Below are positions 1 to 9,373 of a DNA stretch of 64,000 nt, one piece after another. The DNA is taken from the NCBI GenBank assembly GCA_002392915.1, contig DGHQ01000056.1:1-64000 (forward strand), written 5' to 3'. Source of the DNA: Bacteroidales bacterium UBA3844. GTDB lineage: Bacteria > Bacteroidota > Bacteroidia > Bacteroidales > Paludibacteraceae. The notes beneath the pieces were generated by a model that worked only from the letters and a program-made list of their open reading frames with translations, was not told where the DNA came from and ran no database searches. The first letter of the stretch is position 1. Each line of letters starts with the position of its first letter. The translations under genes were made by a program, and so were the position numbers.

Positions 1-3000
1 GTGCCATTCACGACGAAATCAGAGTAGCCATACGACATGATATAACTCTGACTGTCATAATCGTATGTCCATGCTTTGTCCACAATTCCAAAGCCTCCTC
101 CATTTTGCGGCACTACTCCTGTCGGACCTGTGAGAGGCAAATCTGATGGGGTGACGATCTGCATTCCCGTCGGATCGGCAAACTTCACAGGATTGCCAAG
201 ACAATAGAGGTAGCGGTTGTAGTTGAGCCAGTTGCCTTCGTCGGCTATGAGCGGATCGGGACTTAGGAAACTGCATGTGGCTGGCTCATAGATGCGGGCG
301 TTCATGTTGATGAGTCCTAAGCAATCAATATGCTCATGCATGGAGTAGCCACGTGACAACAGATGACTTGCTGTGTCTGGCTTTGTCCAGTCGCCCGGAT
401 TACGTCTTGCTCCCCACGGATCGTAGGCAAGCCTCTCCACCACATTCCCTTTATCATCCACAAGCATCACAAGATTTCCAAACCTGTCGGTGAAGGCATA
501 GAGTAGCGTATCCACTCCGTCGGTGGAGATGTTCACTCCGACCAACCCAGTCGGACCAGTAATGTAGTCGATCTTCCTCACCCTGCCGTCGGCATAATGC
601 TCCTCCTCATAGTCCGAGAAGTAATAGCGTGTCAAAATTAGTGAATCTTTTCGGAATATCTCCATTTTCCTACGCTGGAAATCCACTCCGTAGGTGATAA
701 AGATGGAATCCACTCCGTTCGTCGCACTCTCAAGCATCTTGAAATCGGTGTAGGTGTAGCTGTTCTCTCGCTCATGTCCACGTATCGGCGCGTCTATCGA
801 TGTCAGGGCATGGGGCGACAGTCCGAACTCTCCGTAGTTGAAGACGAAATCGGAGTCGGAACGGGATGTCATGTTGCCGAAAATGTCGTCGTATGAGGCG
901 AATATCTCTTTGCGGAGAGTGTCTTTCTCGAATGTCCGCCAGATGTTCAGACGGTTGTGCTGGTCGAAAAGATAGACCTCCTCCTGTTTGGAATAGGTCT
1001 CCTTCTTCTGGAGCATATCGCCGTTGGTGTCGAAAAGATATTCGTAGTGCATCAGTTTAGCCACGTCATCCAGAACAGGCAGTCCGCGATTGTCGTACTT
1101 GGTGGTTCTGACGATTCCGCCATACGTCTCCTTCGTCGGCTTGCCGCTCTCATCTGTGTCGGTAAGTCGCCAGAACTGCTTGCCATCGCATTGTATTGCG
1201 TCGACATTGCTGTATGGGTCATAGTTCAGACGGATGTTCAATCCTGTGGGCGACGTGCTTGATTCCGGTCTGCCTTTCTTGTCGTAGGTGATTGATCTGG
1301 AGAACGTCAGACCGTCTATTTTCTCCGCCACGGATGCTATGTTTCCAAACTTGTCGTAGACGATGCTCTGCTCATGTATATCATTTCCGCAAGACACTGG
1401 TCTGCCATACGCATCATAAACGAATTTTATCGTCTGATTGCCGATCTGCGATTCCACAAGCTGTCCCGCTTCATTGTAGGTCTGTCTGGAAACAATCGTG
1501 TCGCCAGCCTTGTGCACACACTGGCTGGATTGTAGCAAATATCCAAAGCCGTTATATTCGGATGTGATTTCCCCACCACTCGGGTCGTTGATCTTCGTAC
1601 GCAAAGAAAGAGAGTTGTATTCCAAAGTCACGGGTTCACCATCCTGCGGTGTGGCTGAGAGCATGTTGCCCATAGCGTCGTAGACGAAATCCACTCTCTT
1701 GCCGTTCTTTGTGACAGAGATTGTCCTGCCAGCGTCGTCGATCTCGCTGACGATAGTGTCCGCTCCATATATTTTGGTCGTGAACCGCTCGTCGTAGATA
1801 TATCTCACAGAATCAATTTTGGTTCTGTTGTATTCAAGATTGCCATAGAAATCTCTTTGTTCTGGAGATTTCAGAGAATCGGCATAGCGTTCTTGAAGCA
1901 CCACACGTCCTGACTTGTCGTAATTATATTTGTTGAGAATCCTTGGCTTTTTATCGCCATATGTGTTCACCACATGAGACTGTCTGCCATTTTCATAAAA
2001 ATATTCGCGTGTGGATACTCTTCCTCCAAAACCAGTAGCGGTTTCTTTCTCCAATCTTCCTTCATTGGTGACGGTTTGCTTGACCGTTCCGAGAGAAGAA
2101 GAATCTACCTGAGAAAGGCAAATGTCTCCATGAAACTTGGTATACGAATATTTTCTATTCATGCTTGATCCGTTTGGATATATAATGCCGACGACATCAC
2201 CAAAGCCGTTTCGTTCATACGAAGTTCTGCCCAAAGGGGAGCGTTCAGCAATGATATTTCCATCCGAATACTCATATTGCACCGTCACACCAAGCGGATT
2301 TGTCAATGAAGAGAGATTGACACCGCTCCTGTCGAATTCAAACGAATACTTTTTTGAAATACCAGAGGAAGATGAATCCAATTGGACGACATTTCCAAAG
2401 GAGTCATATTTCATGGTCACTTTCATCTCATCCATCCCTGTCGGCTTTGAGAACGTCTCCACCAAGCGGTCTTTCTCATCGTATGAGAAATAGGCCTCAT
2501 GCTTCAGGTTAACAGAAGAGGAATCCTCCCTGTCGGACCAATAAGTGGAAACTTTCTTTTTAAGCAAACCAGACCCTCCGTCCACATCGTCGTACACGAT
2601 TTTCTCAGTCTTAGTCGATCCACCATCTATACCTTTCTTAGTCACTATTGTCTGTGGCATAAAAGCCGAGTTCATGTCTTTGTAAGAAGTAGTCGTTAGC
2701 GTATTGTTGAGATAGTTTTTCTCTTTCAAATAAGACAGAGACACACGATAAATCTTTTTGCCGTCTCTTTTTTCCAGACGGTATGATTTATCTATTAACG
2801 ACAATTCATTTCCATCTTCGTCAAAAGCTCTTTCCCTGTAGGAGAATGGTATGAATGAAGGTTTGGAATAACTCCATTCCTTTTCTGTGACTATCTTTGA
2901 TGTTTCGTCAGTCACCGTCTCATTTAGGAAACCGATAAATCCTTTTCCTGTCTTTTCATAATAAAGTGAGCCATATTTGTAGGAATAGACACGTTGTCCA

Positions 3001-5375
3001 GTAAACGATAGCCTTGACACTACAACTTTATTTCCTTTATATAGAGATGCGGGCATACTGTATACGACAGGGGTCGAATATATTCCTTCCTCGGAAAGAT
3101 GCTCATAAGAAAGCACGAAATAATCGACCATACTGTTCATGACTCTCTGTTCAATCGTCCTCAGATATGGTTTCAGTTTTTCCTTGCTAAACTCAGTAAA
3201 ATATCCGCTTCTGCCCGACTCCTTCAATGTAAGTAAGTCATAACCCATGAAATGGACGGCTTCAGAAATGCCATTATTGTTTAAATCATGTATTTGTATG
3301 CTGCTCTTTAGGAAACAGTTCCTTTCTTCAGAAATTTTCTTTTTCGATTCCAATTTGAAGGATTCTCCTGTCGACGTGTAGAAAGCGATTGTAGCGTCTT
3401 TCCATTCACCCCAGACTCCATCATTGCTGGATATACGACTTAAATCCTTTTCCATTTTATAGTTAGCACAAAGGAAAAGCAAATCTGCTTTACCGTCTCC
3501 ATTGAAATCTCCGACCTTGACGTCATTTTTGTTGTCCTCTCTGTTTGTATAGGGATAATACAAGCTATAAGACGTTTCTAACTTCTTGTCCTCAAATTCT
3601 AGTCCGCCTCTGTTGTAAAGAATTCCCTGTTTGTTTTCGTAACAATAAATAAATTTTGTTTTCCCCTCTTCAATTTTTCCATCTATAATGCCATATAGAA
3701 TGTCTGGTAGTCCGTCTCCATTGAAATCAGCCACTGCATGAAAATCCATTAGATTATCGAATTTTATGACCTTTGTCCTTTCAAACGTCATCTTTCCTCC
3801 TCCAATCAATGCGGATTTTGGTTTAATTCCGGTATTAGTGAAAATTTCAAGATAAGACCACTGTTTTATATTAAACCATTCTTCATCACCTGTTTGAGGC
3901 AATACCCATGAGTCTACATACTCATAACTTACAGCTATATCTAACAATCCATCTCCGTTATAATCGGAAACAAAAAGTTTGCAATTTCTTGGGATATTCT
4001 TTTTTACACTTATGGGAAAACTAAGCAATCCAAAATAATTTTCATTCCAATCCAAAATGCTGACATCTGCACAATGATCGTCTATATTTTTCCTGTATCT
4101 TATAACCTCATCGCATCCATCATTATCTAAATCCGCGACAATATGTAAGAAATCGTCAGTAGGATTATCCATCAACGCTTTTTTCGTTGACAAATCACCA
4201 ATATTAACTTTACTTTCTATTATTTCCGTTCCGTCTTTAATGGTTTTCTTTACAAATTTCACCAACACGTCCGTCTTATGCGGATCGAAAAAGCATCCGA
4301 ATATCGGCTGAATGATCTTCCAATCATCTGGAGCATTCATTTGATGTTTGTATACATACTCTCCGTCTTTATTTTTTGCGTAGAATTTTACATAAGTATC
4401 GCCCCACGAAACCAGCTCCTTCTCTCCGTCGTCATCATAATCTGCAAAAGTCCAGTTTGTGCTGTTTTTGTCGATAAGATAATCAAGGGATGTGCTGAAC
4501 GTATTTTTAAATTGATAAATGGTTGGCTCTGTCTCCCATTGAAGCGTATATGGTGGCAACGTGTTCCCATCCGCACCTGTCTCAACAACCTGCTTCAAAA
4601 CACTTTGGTTCTCTTTAATATCATAGACAAGAGCATATTGACGATATAGATTTCCTCCAAGTGTCACTTTTATTTCCGACAGCAGATAATTCGTCTTCAC
4701 CAATCTCTTCGCATATAAAGAAGAGAAGGAATCTGTTCGTTTTGTGTAGGAAAACGACACTGAGGCCTTTTGGTCGTTGGCTCCCTTTTGATTGTAACTG
4801 ATCTCTGAAATCCTAGGTGTTTCTCCATCTTGACATGCCCAGGAATAAAGTATCTCATTGGAATTCTTGTCTTTTTCCGACTGCAATAGCCAACAATAGG
4901 AGCTGGGTAGCGATTCTACGTATGTCTGAACATTGCCATTAGGAAGAAGCACTCTGAATTTGTCGTCAAACTTTGCTATTATAGTGTTGTCGTCGACAAC
5001 TTTCTTGTAGAAAATCGTGTCACTCTCTTTTTTATACTCAATAATTCTCTCCCCATTCAATAAAAAGGCACTTCCTATTGGTTCGACGGTGTTGTCATAG
5101 AAAATTGTCTTGCCTGTTGTTGTTATTTTGGGCAATGGAGAAATCATCCAACCCATTCCGAGCAAACCGTTTGCAGCCTCGGAATTATAGAAAAACCTTA
5201 AATCTGGTTTGAATCCTCCTGCTCCGGAAGGTGTCGCTATCGGAAGATCCACTAATGCCGCTCCTTGTGAGACACGCACATTATAATTTGTCATTGGACG
5301 TGCGATTTCATCTGCCGACACAAACAGACAACTTACAAAAGCCAGTAAACCTGCGATGCTAACCCTTAAACTCAT
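1..5375 (-). CDS. SpvB/FG-GAP/Rhs-repeat secreted giant protein (3' end outside window)
   Basis: The frame is open from the ATG at 5373-5375 to base 1, about 1,791 codons with no stop seen in the stretches I translated. The start is followed by a signal peptide (LLAFVSCLFVSA). Residues about 25-90 resemble the SpvB N-terminus (PSGAGGFKPDLRFFYNS, LLGMGWMISPL). FG-GAP/VCBS calcium-loop repeats follow near residues 300-650 (ADYDDDGEKELVS, GDFNGDGKADLL), then Rhs/YD repeats. The Rhs core closes near residues 1,650-1,735 (GLINMNARIYEP, LSPDP, ADPTG). About 54 residues beyond DPTG are visible. In Rhs proteins that part is the variable, often toxic tip, but here it is cut off, so no toxin class can be named. 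It lies 30 bases downstream of the T9SS-tail gene and is probably co-transcribed with it. Confidence 0.88.
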   Translation of the reverse strand, partial: MSLRVSIAGLLAFVSCLFVSADEIARPMTNYNVRVSQGAALVDLPIATPSGAGGFKPDLRFFYNSEAANGLLGMGWMISPLPKITTTGKTIFYDNTVEPIGSAFLLNGERIIEYKKESDTIFYKKVVDDNTIIAKFDDKFRVLLPNGNVQTYVESLPSSYCWLLQSEKDKNSNEILYSWACQDGETPRISEISYNQKGANDQKASVSFSYTKRTDSFSSLYAKRLVKTNYLLSEIKVTLGGNLYRQYALVYDIKENQSVLKQVVETGADGNTLPPYTLQWETEPTIYQFKNTFSTSLDYLIDKNSTNWTFADYDDDGEKELVSWGDTYVKFYAKNKDGEYVYKHQMNAPDDWKIIQPIFGCFFDPHKTDVLVKFVKKTIKDGTEIIESKVNIGDLSTKKALMDNPTDDFLHIVADLDNDGCDEVIRYRKNIDDHCADVSILDWNENYFGLLSFPISVKKNIPRNCKLFVSDYNGDGLLDIAVSYEYVDSWVLPQTGDEEWFNIKQWSYLEIFTNTGIKPKSALIGGGKMTFERTKVIKFDNLMDFHAVADFNGDGLPDILYGIIDGKIEEGKTKFIYCYENKQGILYNRGGLEFEDKKLETSYSLYYPYTNREDNKNDVKVGDFNGDGKADLLFLCANYKMEKDLSRISSNDGVWGEWKDATIAFYTSTGESFKLESKKKISEERNCFLKSSIQIHDLNNNGISEAVHFMGYDLLTLKESGRSGYFTEFSKEKLKPYLRTIEQRVMNSMVDYFVLSYEHLSEEGIYSTPVVYSMPASLYKGNKVVVSRLSFTGQRVYSYKYGSLYYEKTGKGFIGFLNETVTDETSKIVTEKEWSYSKPSFIPFSYRERAFDEDGNELSLIDKSYRLEKRDGKKIYRVSLSYLKEKNYLNNTLTTTSYKDMNSAFMPQTIVTKKGIDGGSTKTEKIVYDDVDGGSGLLKKKVSTYWSDREDSSSVNLKHEAYFSYDEKDRLVETFSKPTGMDEMKVTMKYDSFGNVVQLDSSSSGISKKYSFEFDRSGVNLSSLTNPLGVTVQYEYSDGNIIAERSPLGRTSYERNGFGDVVGIIYPNGSSMNRKYSYTKFHGDICLSQVDSSSLGTVKQTVTNEGRLEKETATGFGGRVSTREYFYENGRQSHVVNTYGDKKPRILNKYNYDKSGRVVLQERYADSLKSPEQRDFYGNLEYNRTKIDSVRYIYDERFTTKIYGADTIVSEIDDAGRTISVTKNGKRVDFVYDAMGNMLSATPQDGEPVTLEYNSLSLRTKINDPSGGEITSEYNGFGYLLQSSQCVHKAGDTIVSRQTYNEAGQLVESQIGNQTIKFVYDAYGRPVSCGNDIHEQSIVYDKFGNIASVAEKIDGLTFSRSITYDKKGRPESSTSPTGLNIRLNYDPYSNVDAIQCDGKQFWRLTDTDESGKPTKETYGGIVRTTKYDNRGLPVLDDVAKLMHYEYLFDTNGDMLQKKETYSKQEEVYLFDQHNRLNIWRTFEKDTLRKEIFASYDDIFGNMTSRSDSDFVFNYGEFGLSPHALTSIDAPIRGHERENSYTYTDFKMLESATNGVDSIFITYGVDFQRRKMEIFRKDSLILTRYYFSDYEEEHYADGRVRKIDYITGPTGLVGVNISTDGVDTLLYAFTDRFGNLVMLVDDKGNVVERLAYDPWGARRNPGDWTKPDTASHLLSRGYSMHEHIDCLGLINMNARIYEPATCSFLSPDPLIADEGNWLNYNRYLYCLGNPVKFADPTGMQIVTPSDLPLTGPTGVVPQNGGGFGIVDKAWTYDYDSQSYIMSYGYSDFVVNG

Positions 5376-5405
5376 AATTATATTCTTCGCTTTTCCCATA
5401 ACTCA

Positions 5406-6356
5406 TTAACAATTCTTGATGATTTTCACTGTTCCTAAAATTTCACTTCCCTTGTATACCGTAATCAAGTAGATTCCAAAACTCAAATCAGACATGTTTA
5501 TCTCGACCGTATTATTGTTTACAATTTCTTTAGTAAGAAGTCCAGCTGATTTCAGATTGAATAGTCGGATGGTGTAATCACCCACTTCTGGCATTTCTAC
5601 AATCACATCTCCCTTGGTAGGATTGGGATAAACATTGAAGCCCGGATGCTTTTCTCCTTCATCAATAATGATTTGTGGAATTTCTTTCTCTTCTACCTCT
5701 TCTTTTTTCTCTTCCACATAAATCACTTTGCTTGCTAATTTAATTCTGTTTCCTGAATTGTCGTAGCTATAAGCCAACACTTTTTTCATCCGAACCGTCA
5801 TGTTTTCTTTCAAAGGCGACGGTGACGCATACCTAAAATTGGAAGAGACAACACCAAATGTCTCATCCACCAACACTTTATTTCTCTCCGTACATCCAAA
5901 CACCTTGTCGTTGATAAAAAACGTGTCACAAGTTTCTGCACTATCAAGTTTCATCAGCAACATGTCGTAAATCTTCAAACTTGATTTTGACAAAATCCGT
6001 TGAGTACTGTCATTTTCTATGCTGTCTGATGGAACAAAATCAGGAAATAGCACGATTTTGATCTCATAAGGTGCAAAGGTGACGGTATCATTCACGTAAA
6101 CAGAAGCATTGCCATTAGAAAGCTCTAATCTGTTTACCGTCTGATCTTTATTGTTGATATTTGTAAGCTCAACATATTGAAGATTCTTTGTCGTAGTGTC
6201 GACAAAAACTTCTGACACAACCACCGCTGAAAATGCTGTGGAGAATAAACATGATGCGTAAGCTGCAAAACACAAAATCAAACATTTAAGAATGGAATGT
6301 CTAAACAATCTATTCCTTACTTTCTCAAAATTACTGTTATCTTTACCTTCTGTCAT
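5406..6356 (-). CDS. Secreted lamin-tail-like protein with T9SS C-terminal sorting domain
   Basis: 316 aa. A long basic N-terminus precedes a hydrophobic segment (CLILCFAAYASCLFSTAFSA) that looks like a signal peptide. Residues about 45-200 resemble a lamin-tail-type beta sandwich (VVVSEVFVD, LQYVELTNI). After an acidic, Glu/Lys-rich linker (KKEEVEEKE) comes a classic Por secretion tail (NVYPNPTKGDVIV, GIYLITVYKG, VKIIKNC), so export through the T9SS to the cell surface is likely. It is the first gene of a two-gene unit with the Rhs protein and could be its surface partner; that link is inferred from position only. A -7 box lies 59-66 bases upstream. Confidence 0.75.
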   Translation of the reverse strand: MTEGKDNSNFEKVRNRLFRHSILKCLILCFAAYASCLFSTAFSAVVVSEVFVDTTTKNLQYVELTNINNKDQTVNRLELSNGNASVYVNDTVTFAPYEIKIVLFPDFVPSDSIENDSTQRILSKSSLKIYDMLLMKLDSAETCDTFFINDKVFGCTERNKVLVDETFGVVSSNFRYASPSPLKENMTVRMKKVLAYSYDNSGNRIKLASKVIYVEEKKEEVEEKEIPQIIIDEGEKHPGFNVYPNPTKGDVIVEMPEVGDYTIRLFNLKSAGLLTKEIVNNNTVEINMSDLSFGIYLITVYKGSEILGTVKIIKNC

Positions 6357-6414
6357 AGTTAAATATTTTTTCCGCTTTCACCAATCGAATTATTTCTGTC
6401 GTAAGTTTATTTTG

Positions 6415-6422
6415 CAAAAATA
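6415..6422 (-). promoter_or_regulatory. Bacteroidota -7 box upstream of the T9SS-tail/Rhs operon
   Basis: Read on the minus strand this is TATTTTTG, matching TAnnTTTG. It lies about 60 bases before the start at 6356. No convincing TTTG -33 box stands at the usual 19-21 base spacing, so only the -7 element is supported. Confidence 0.45.
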
Positions 6423-6466
6423 AACAAATTCGGCAAACAAATGTTTGTTTTAACATTTTTTAATAT

Positions 6467-6736
6467 AACGTGAATTCGACGAAATCAAAAAGATAGTTGG
6501 AGTGTCATAAATGAGGATTGTTAAGGACGGAACGTCCTAACCCCTTCCTTAGTGCGAGCCGAAGGCGAGCACATAAAATTTAATAAAACCACAGAGAGAA
6601 AAAGTTCACAGAGAAAGACTTCGTCTTTTTATGAGAAAAGGAGGTGAGAATTTAATCAGAAGGAGGAAAATGCCTCTCTTTTTATGATTGCTCGATATAG
6701 CGAACTATGCTGATTACAACTTGTCGAACTCACGTT
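6467..6736 (+). repeat. MITE-like intergenic repeat, copy 1 (complete, with 5-bp direct repeats)
   Basis: The 270-bp element runs from AACGTGAATTCGAC to the inverted end GTCGAACTCACGTT. It is bordered by the direct repeat AATAT (6462-6466 and 6737-6741), as expected for a target-site duplication. Internal hairpins: AGGACG-GAA-CGTCCT, GTGCgaGCC-GAA-GGCgaGCAC with tandem G/A mismatches, and AAAGAC-TTC-GTCTTT. There is no coding capacity. This copy defines the plus orientation of the family. Confidence 0.75.
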
Positions 6737-6778
6737 AATATAGAATATCATTCTCAGTAACATCGGCAGTTTTTTCGG

Positions 6779-6814
6779 CAAAAAAACAGGGGCGGATACA
6801 AGTTCCACCCCTAC
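6779..6814 (-). terminator. Rho-independent terminator of the alcohol dehydrogenase gene
   Basis: On the minus strand AGGGGTGGA pairs with TCCGCCCCT (one wobble) across a short loop and is followed by a run of T. It sits about 30 bases past the stop at 6842. Confidence 0.7.
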
Positions 6815-6841
6815 ATAAAAATCAAAATAAATCTATAGATT

Positions 6842-8014
6842 TTACAAAGCCAATCTGTAGATATTCTCCACATCTTTGCTCGTGAGCTGCACAAATCCTC
6901 CCGTCTTGCCTGTCTCTCCAAGACCAAACGTCTTCACAAGATATGGAATATCGCTCTCTTTTGCTCCTAGTTCAGAGAAATTAATAGGCATACCTATCGA
7001 CTTCAAGAAACTGCGGAACGCTGCGATTCCTTCAAGCGCCGTCTTCTTTGGATTCTGGAAATCCATCTTGCAATTCCACACTCTGCATGCCATCTGCGCG
7101 AATCGCATCACGTCGTGGTCGACAACGTATGTCATCCATGCCGGCATGATAACAGCCAAACCTGCTCCGTGAGCACAATCATACAATGCTGAAAGTTCAT
7201 GCTCAATTCCATGGCTGTTCCAATCCTGCTCTCTGCCCACTCCAACAATATTGTTGTGAGCCACCATACCTGCCCACATGATATTGGCGCGCGCCTGATA
7301 ATCGCTAGGATCCTTGATCACCTTAGGTGTCTCTTCAATCATAGAAAGGAGCACTGCCTCACACAGACGGTCTGTTGTCTGGACATCTGTAGTGTTAGTG
7401 AAATATCTTTCGAAGACGTGAGCCATGATATCAGTCGCGCCACAAGCAGTCTGATATGCAGGCAAAGTTATTGTCAACTGTGGATTAAGGATAGAAAACC
7501 TAGGTCGGATACATTCTCCGCTTGCCCCACGCTTTAGCATCCCATTCTCGTGTGTTATCACAGAGTCGCCAGAGCCTTCACTTCCTGCTGCGGCAATAGT
7601 CAACACTGTGCCGACAGGCAAAGCCTTCTTCGGACGTTCTTTTCCGCTGTAAAAATCCCAGAAATTGCCATCATAACACACTCCCATAGCGATTGCTTTG
7701 GCAGAATCGATAGATGAGCCTCCTCCGACTGCAAGAATAAAATCAACATTCTCTTTTTTGCATAGATCTATGCCTTCATACACCTTTCCCGAACGTGGAT
7801 TCGGAGTGACACCACCAAGCTCACAGAATTGAACACCCGCGTCGGAAAGTGACTTTTTCACGCGGTCGAGCAAGCCAGAACGCACAACAGAACCTCCTCC
7901 ATAATGGATAAGGACTTTTGAACCTCCAAATTCTTTTACAAGTGCACCGCACCTGCTCTCTGTCTCTTTACCAAACACGAATTTGGTAGGGCTGTAAAAT
8001 GAGAAATTCTCCAT
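6842..8014 (-). CDS. Iron-containing alcohol dehydrogenase (YqhD/BdhA-like)
   Basis: 390 aa, the normal length for group III iron alcohol dehydrogenases. The start MENFSFYSPTKFVFG, the nucleotide-binding GGGS at 97-100 and the metal ligands D195, H199, H268 and H282 (ATDIMAHVFE, NSHGIEHE, CAHGAG) match the YqhD/BdhA branch position for position. It probably reduces aldehydes to alcohols with NAD(P)H in the cytoplasm, in fermentation or aldehyde detoxification. It is a single-gene unit with its own -7 box and terminator. Cofactor choice and true substrate cannot be read from the sequence. Confidence 0.92.
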   Translation of the reverse strand: MENFSFYSPTKFVFGKETESRCGALVKEFGGSKVLIHYGGGSVVRSGLLDRVKKSLSDAGVQFCELGGVTPNPRSGKVYEGIDLCKKENVDFILAVGGGSSIDSAKAIAMGVCYDGNFWDFYSGKERPKKALPVGTVLTIAAAGSEGSGDSVITHENGMLKRGASGECIRPRFSILNPQLTITLPAYQTACGATDIMAHVFERYFTNTTDVQTTDRLCEAVLLSMIEETPKVIKDPSDYQARANIMWAGMVAHNNIVGVGREQDWNSHGIEHELSALYDCAHGAGLAVIMPAWMTYVVDHDVMRFAQMACRVWNCKMDFQNPKKTALEGIAAFRSFLKSIGMPINFSELGAKESDIPYLVKTFGLGETGKTGGFVQLTSKDVENIYRLAL

Positions 8015-8041
8015 AATAGTATAAATAAATCAATGATTACA

Positions 8042-8049
8042 CAAATGTA
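8042..8049 (-). promoter_or_regulatory. -7 box for the alcohol dehydrogenase gene
   Basis: TACATTTG on the minus strand matches TAnnTTTG and lies 28 bases before the ATG at 8014. Confidence 0.5.
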
Positions 8050-8097
8050 CAAATTAAACGGAAATTTCACGTTAACAATAAAACTATAAGACTCATC

Positions 8098-9189
8098 TTA
8101 TTTAACATTACTGCTCTCTATTTCCGCAATAGTACGTTCAACCACCTCCTGCAACTGATAAGTTGCTACGCCTAAAGGTTTCTGTATATCTTGTAATGAC
8201 CATTCCACAATTGTTTTGTCTGTAGATTTGCAAATAAGCAACCCTACTGTGGGATTGTCTGCTTCACCTCGTAGTAGTTTGTCTGCGGCTGTAACATAAA
8301 AATTGAGTTTGCCTGCAAACTCCGGCATGAACTTAACAGCTTTCAGTTCTATCACAATATATCTGTGTTGCGGTATATGGTAGAACACCAAATCTGGAAA
8401 GAATGTCTGCCCCCCTGGCATCTGCAATTCCATTTGTCGTCCAACGTATGAAAAACCTTTTCCCAACTCCAAAAGGAATCTGGTAATATTATGAGTCAAA
8501 GCATTCTCCAAATCCTTTTCCTTCTTTACCTCTTCAACAGTTATGAAACTCAAATCATATTCCTTCTTCAATAATTCCCTTGCCGATACTGTCTGAGATT
8601 CAGGCAATGTCCGTTCAAAATTGGTTATTGCCGAGCCTTGACTTTGAAATAAATTCGCATCAATATGGGAATTCAAAACAGGACGTGACCATCCTTTTTC
8701 CACTACATTTTTGATGTAGAATAAAGCTTCGTCTAAACACTCACATTTTGATATAATGTCAATATGCTGTCCCCAAGGGACCTGACCAAATACTTCTGGC
8801 ATTTCGGATTGGTCAACGACTCGTTGACCTTTTTTATTACGTTCGTTATAAAAAAGATACCACCGTTTCATGTATTTCACATTAGTGTGAGAAAAACCAG
8901 TTGCACCAGGGAATGTCTGACGCATATCAAGGGCGAATTGTTTGACTACCCCTGTTCCCCAATGTTCCTCTGCACGTAATGCCACCAAATCTCTACCAAT
9001 GCTCCAATAAAATTCTAACATTGATGTGTTTGCACGAACAGACGCTTTTATCTGACACTGTCGGAACCGTTTTTTTACTTCAGTCAGCCACAAAACATAT
9101 TCTTTGTCTGCGATCATGCCATCACGATATACAAAAGACGGCGATTCTTCCCGCATATCTATGTTTTTGTTTTCTTCATTAGATGTCAT
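8098..9189 (-). CDS. YhcG/DUF1016 family PD-(D/E)XK nuclease-domain protein
   Basis: 363 aa. The N-terminal half is the DUF1016 N domain (FYWSIGRDLVALRAEE, TGFSHTNVKYMKRWY). The C-terminal half is a PD-(D/E)XK nuclease fold with D266 (FFPDLVFYH), E281 and K283 (VIELKAVKF), followed by KLNFYVTAADKLL. Members are often found in accessory or defence-associated regions, but the function is poorly defined. All three catalytic positions are present, so the nuclease could be active. It stands alone between two metabolic genes, which fits an accessory insertion. No partner gene is adjacent. Confidence 0.88.
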   Translation of the reverse strand: MTSNEENKNIDMREESPSFVYRDGMIADKEYVLWLTEVKKRFRQCQIKASVRANTSMLEFYWSIGRDLVALRAEEHWGTGVVKQFALDMRQTFPGATGFSHTNVKYMKRWYLFYNERNKKGQRVVDQSEMPEVFGQVPWGQHIDIISKCECLDEALFYIKNVVEKGWSRPVLNSHIDANLFQSQGSAITNFERTLPESQTVSARELLKKEYDLSFITVEEVKKEKDLENALTHNITRFLLELGKGFSYVGRQMELQMPGGQTFFPDLVFYHIPQHRYIVIELKAVKFMPEFAGKLNFYVTAADKLLRGEADNPTVGLLICKSTDKTIVEWSLQDIQKPLGVATYQLQEVVERTIAEIESSNVK

Positions 9190-9312
9190 GCTCCATGTTG
9201 GTTAATGGTTAATAGTTTAGTAAGTCATTTTACATGAATATGAGCATCTGGCATGGTAACATTCTATCACATCCAAACATCATAGTCCGTAATAGGATTT
9301 ACCTTAAATGGC

Positions 9313-9346
9313 AAAAATTGGAGAGACGATGCTGACATCGTCTCTC
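9313..9346 (-). terminator. Terminator of the GH9 cellulase gene
   Basis: GAGAGACGATG pairs perfectly with CATCGTCTCTC around a 4-base loop (9321-9346). On the minus strand it is followed by CAATTTTT, and on the plus strand by TCTTTTTAT, so it may work both ways. Confidence 0.7.
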
Positions 9347-9373
9347 TTTTTATAATTAGAAAATAAAATTATC

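Noticed and set aside
866..4649. Several plus-strand frames of 60-123 codons
   Set aside because: All lie opposite the continuous minus-strand Rhs frame and show no domain features; they are antisense shadows.
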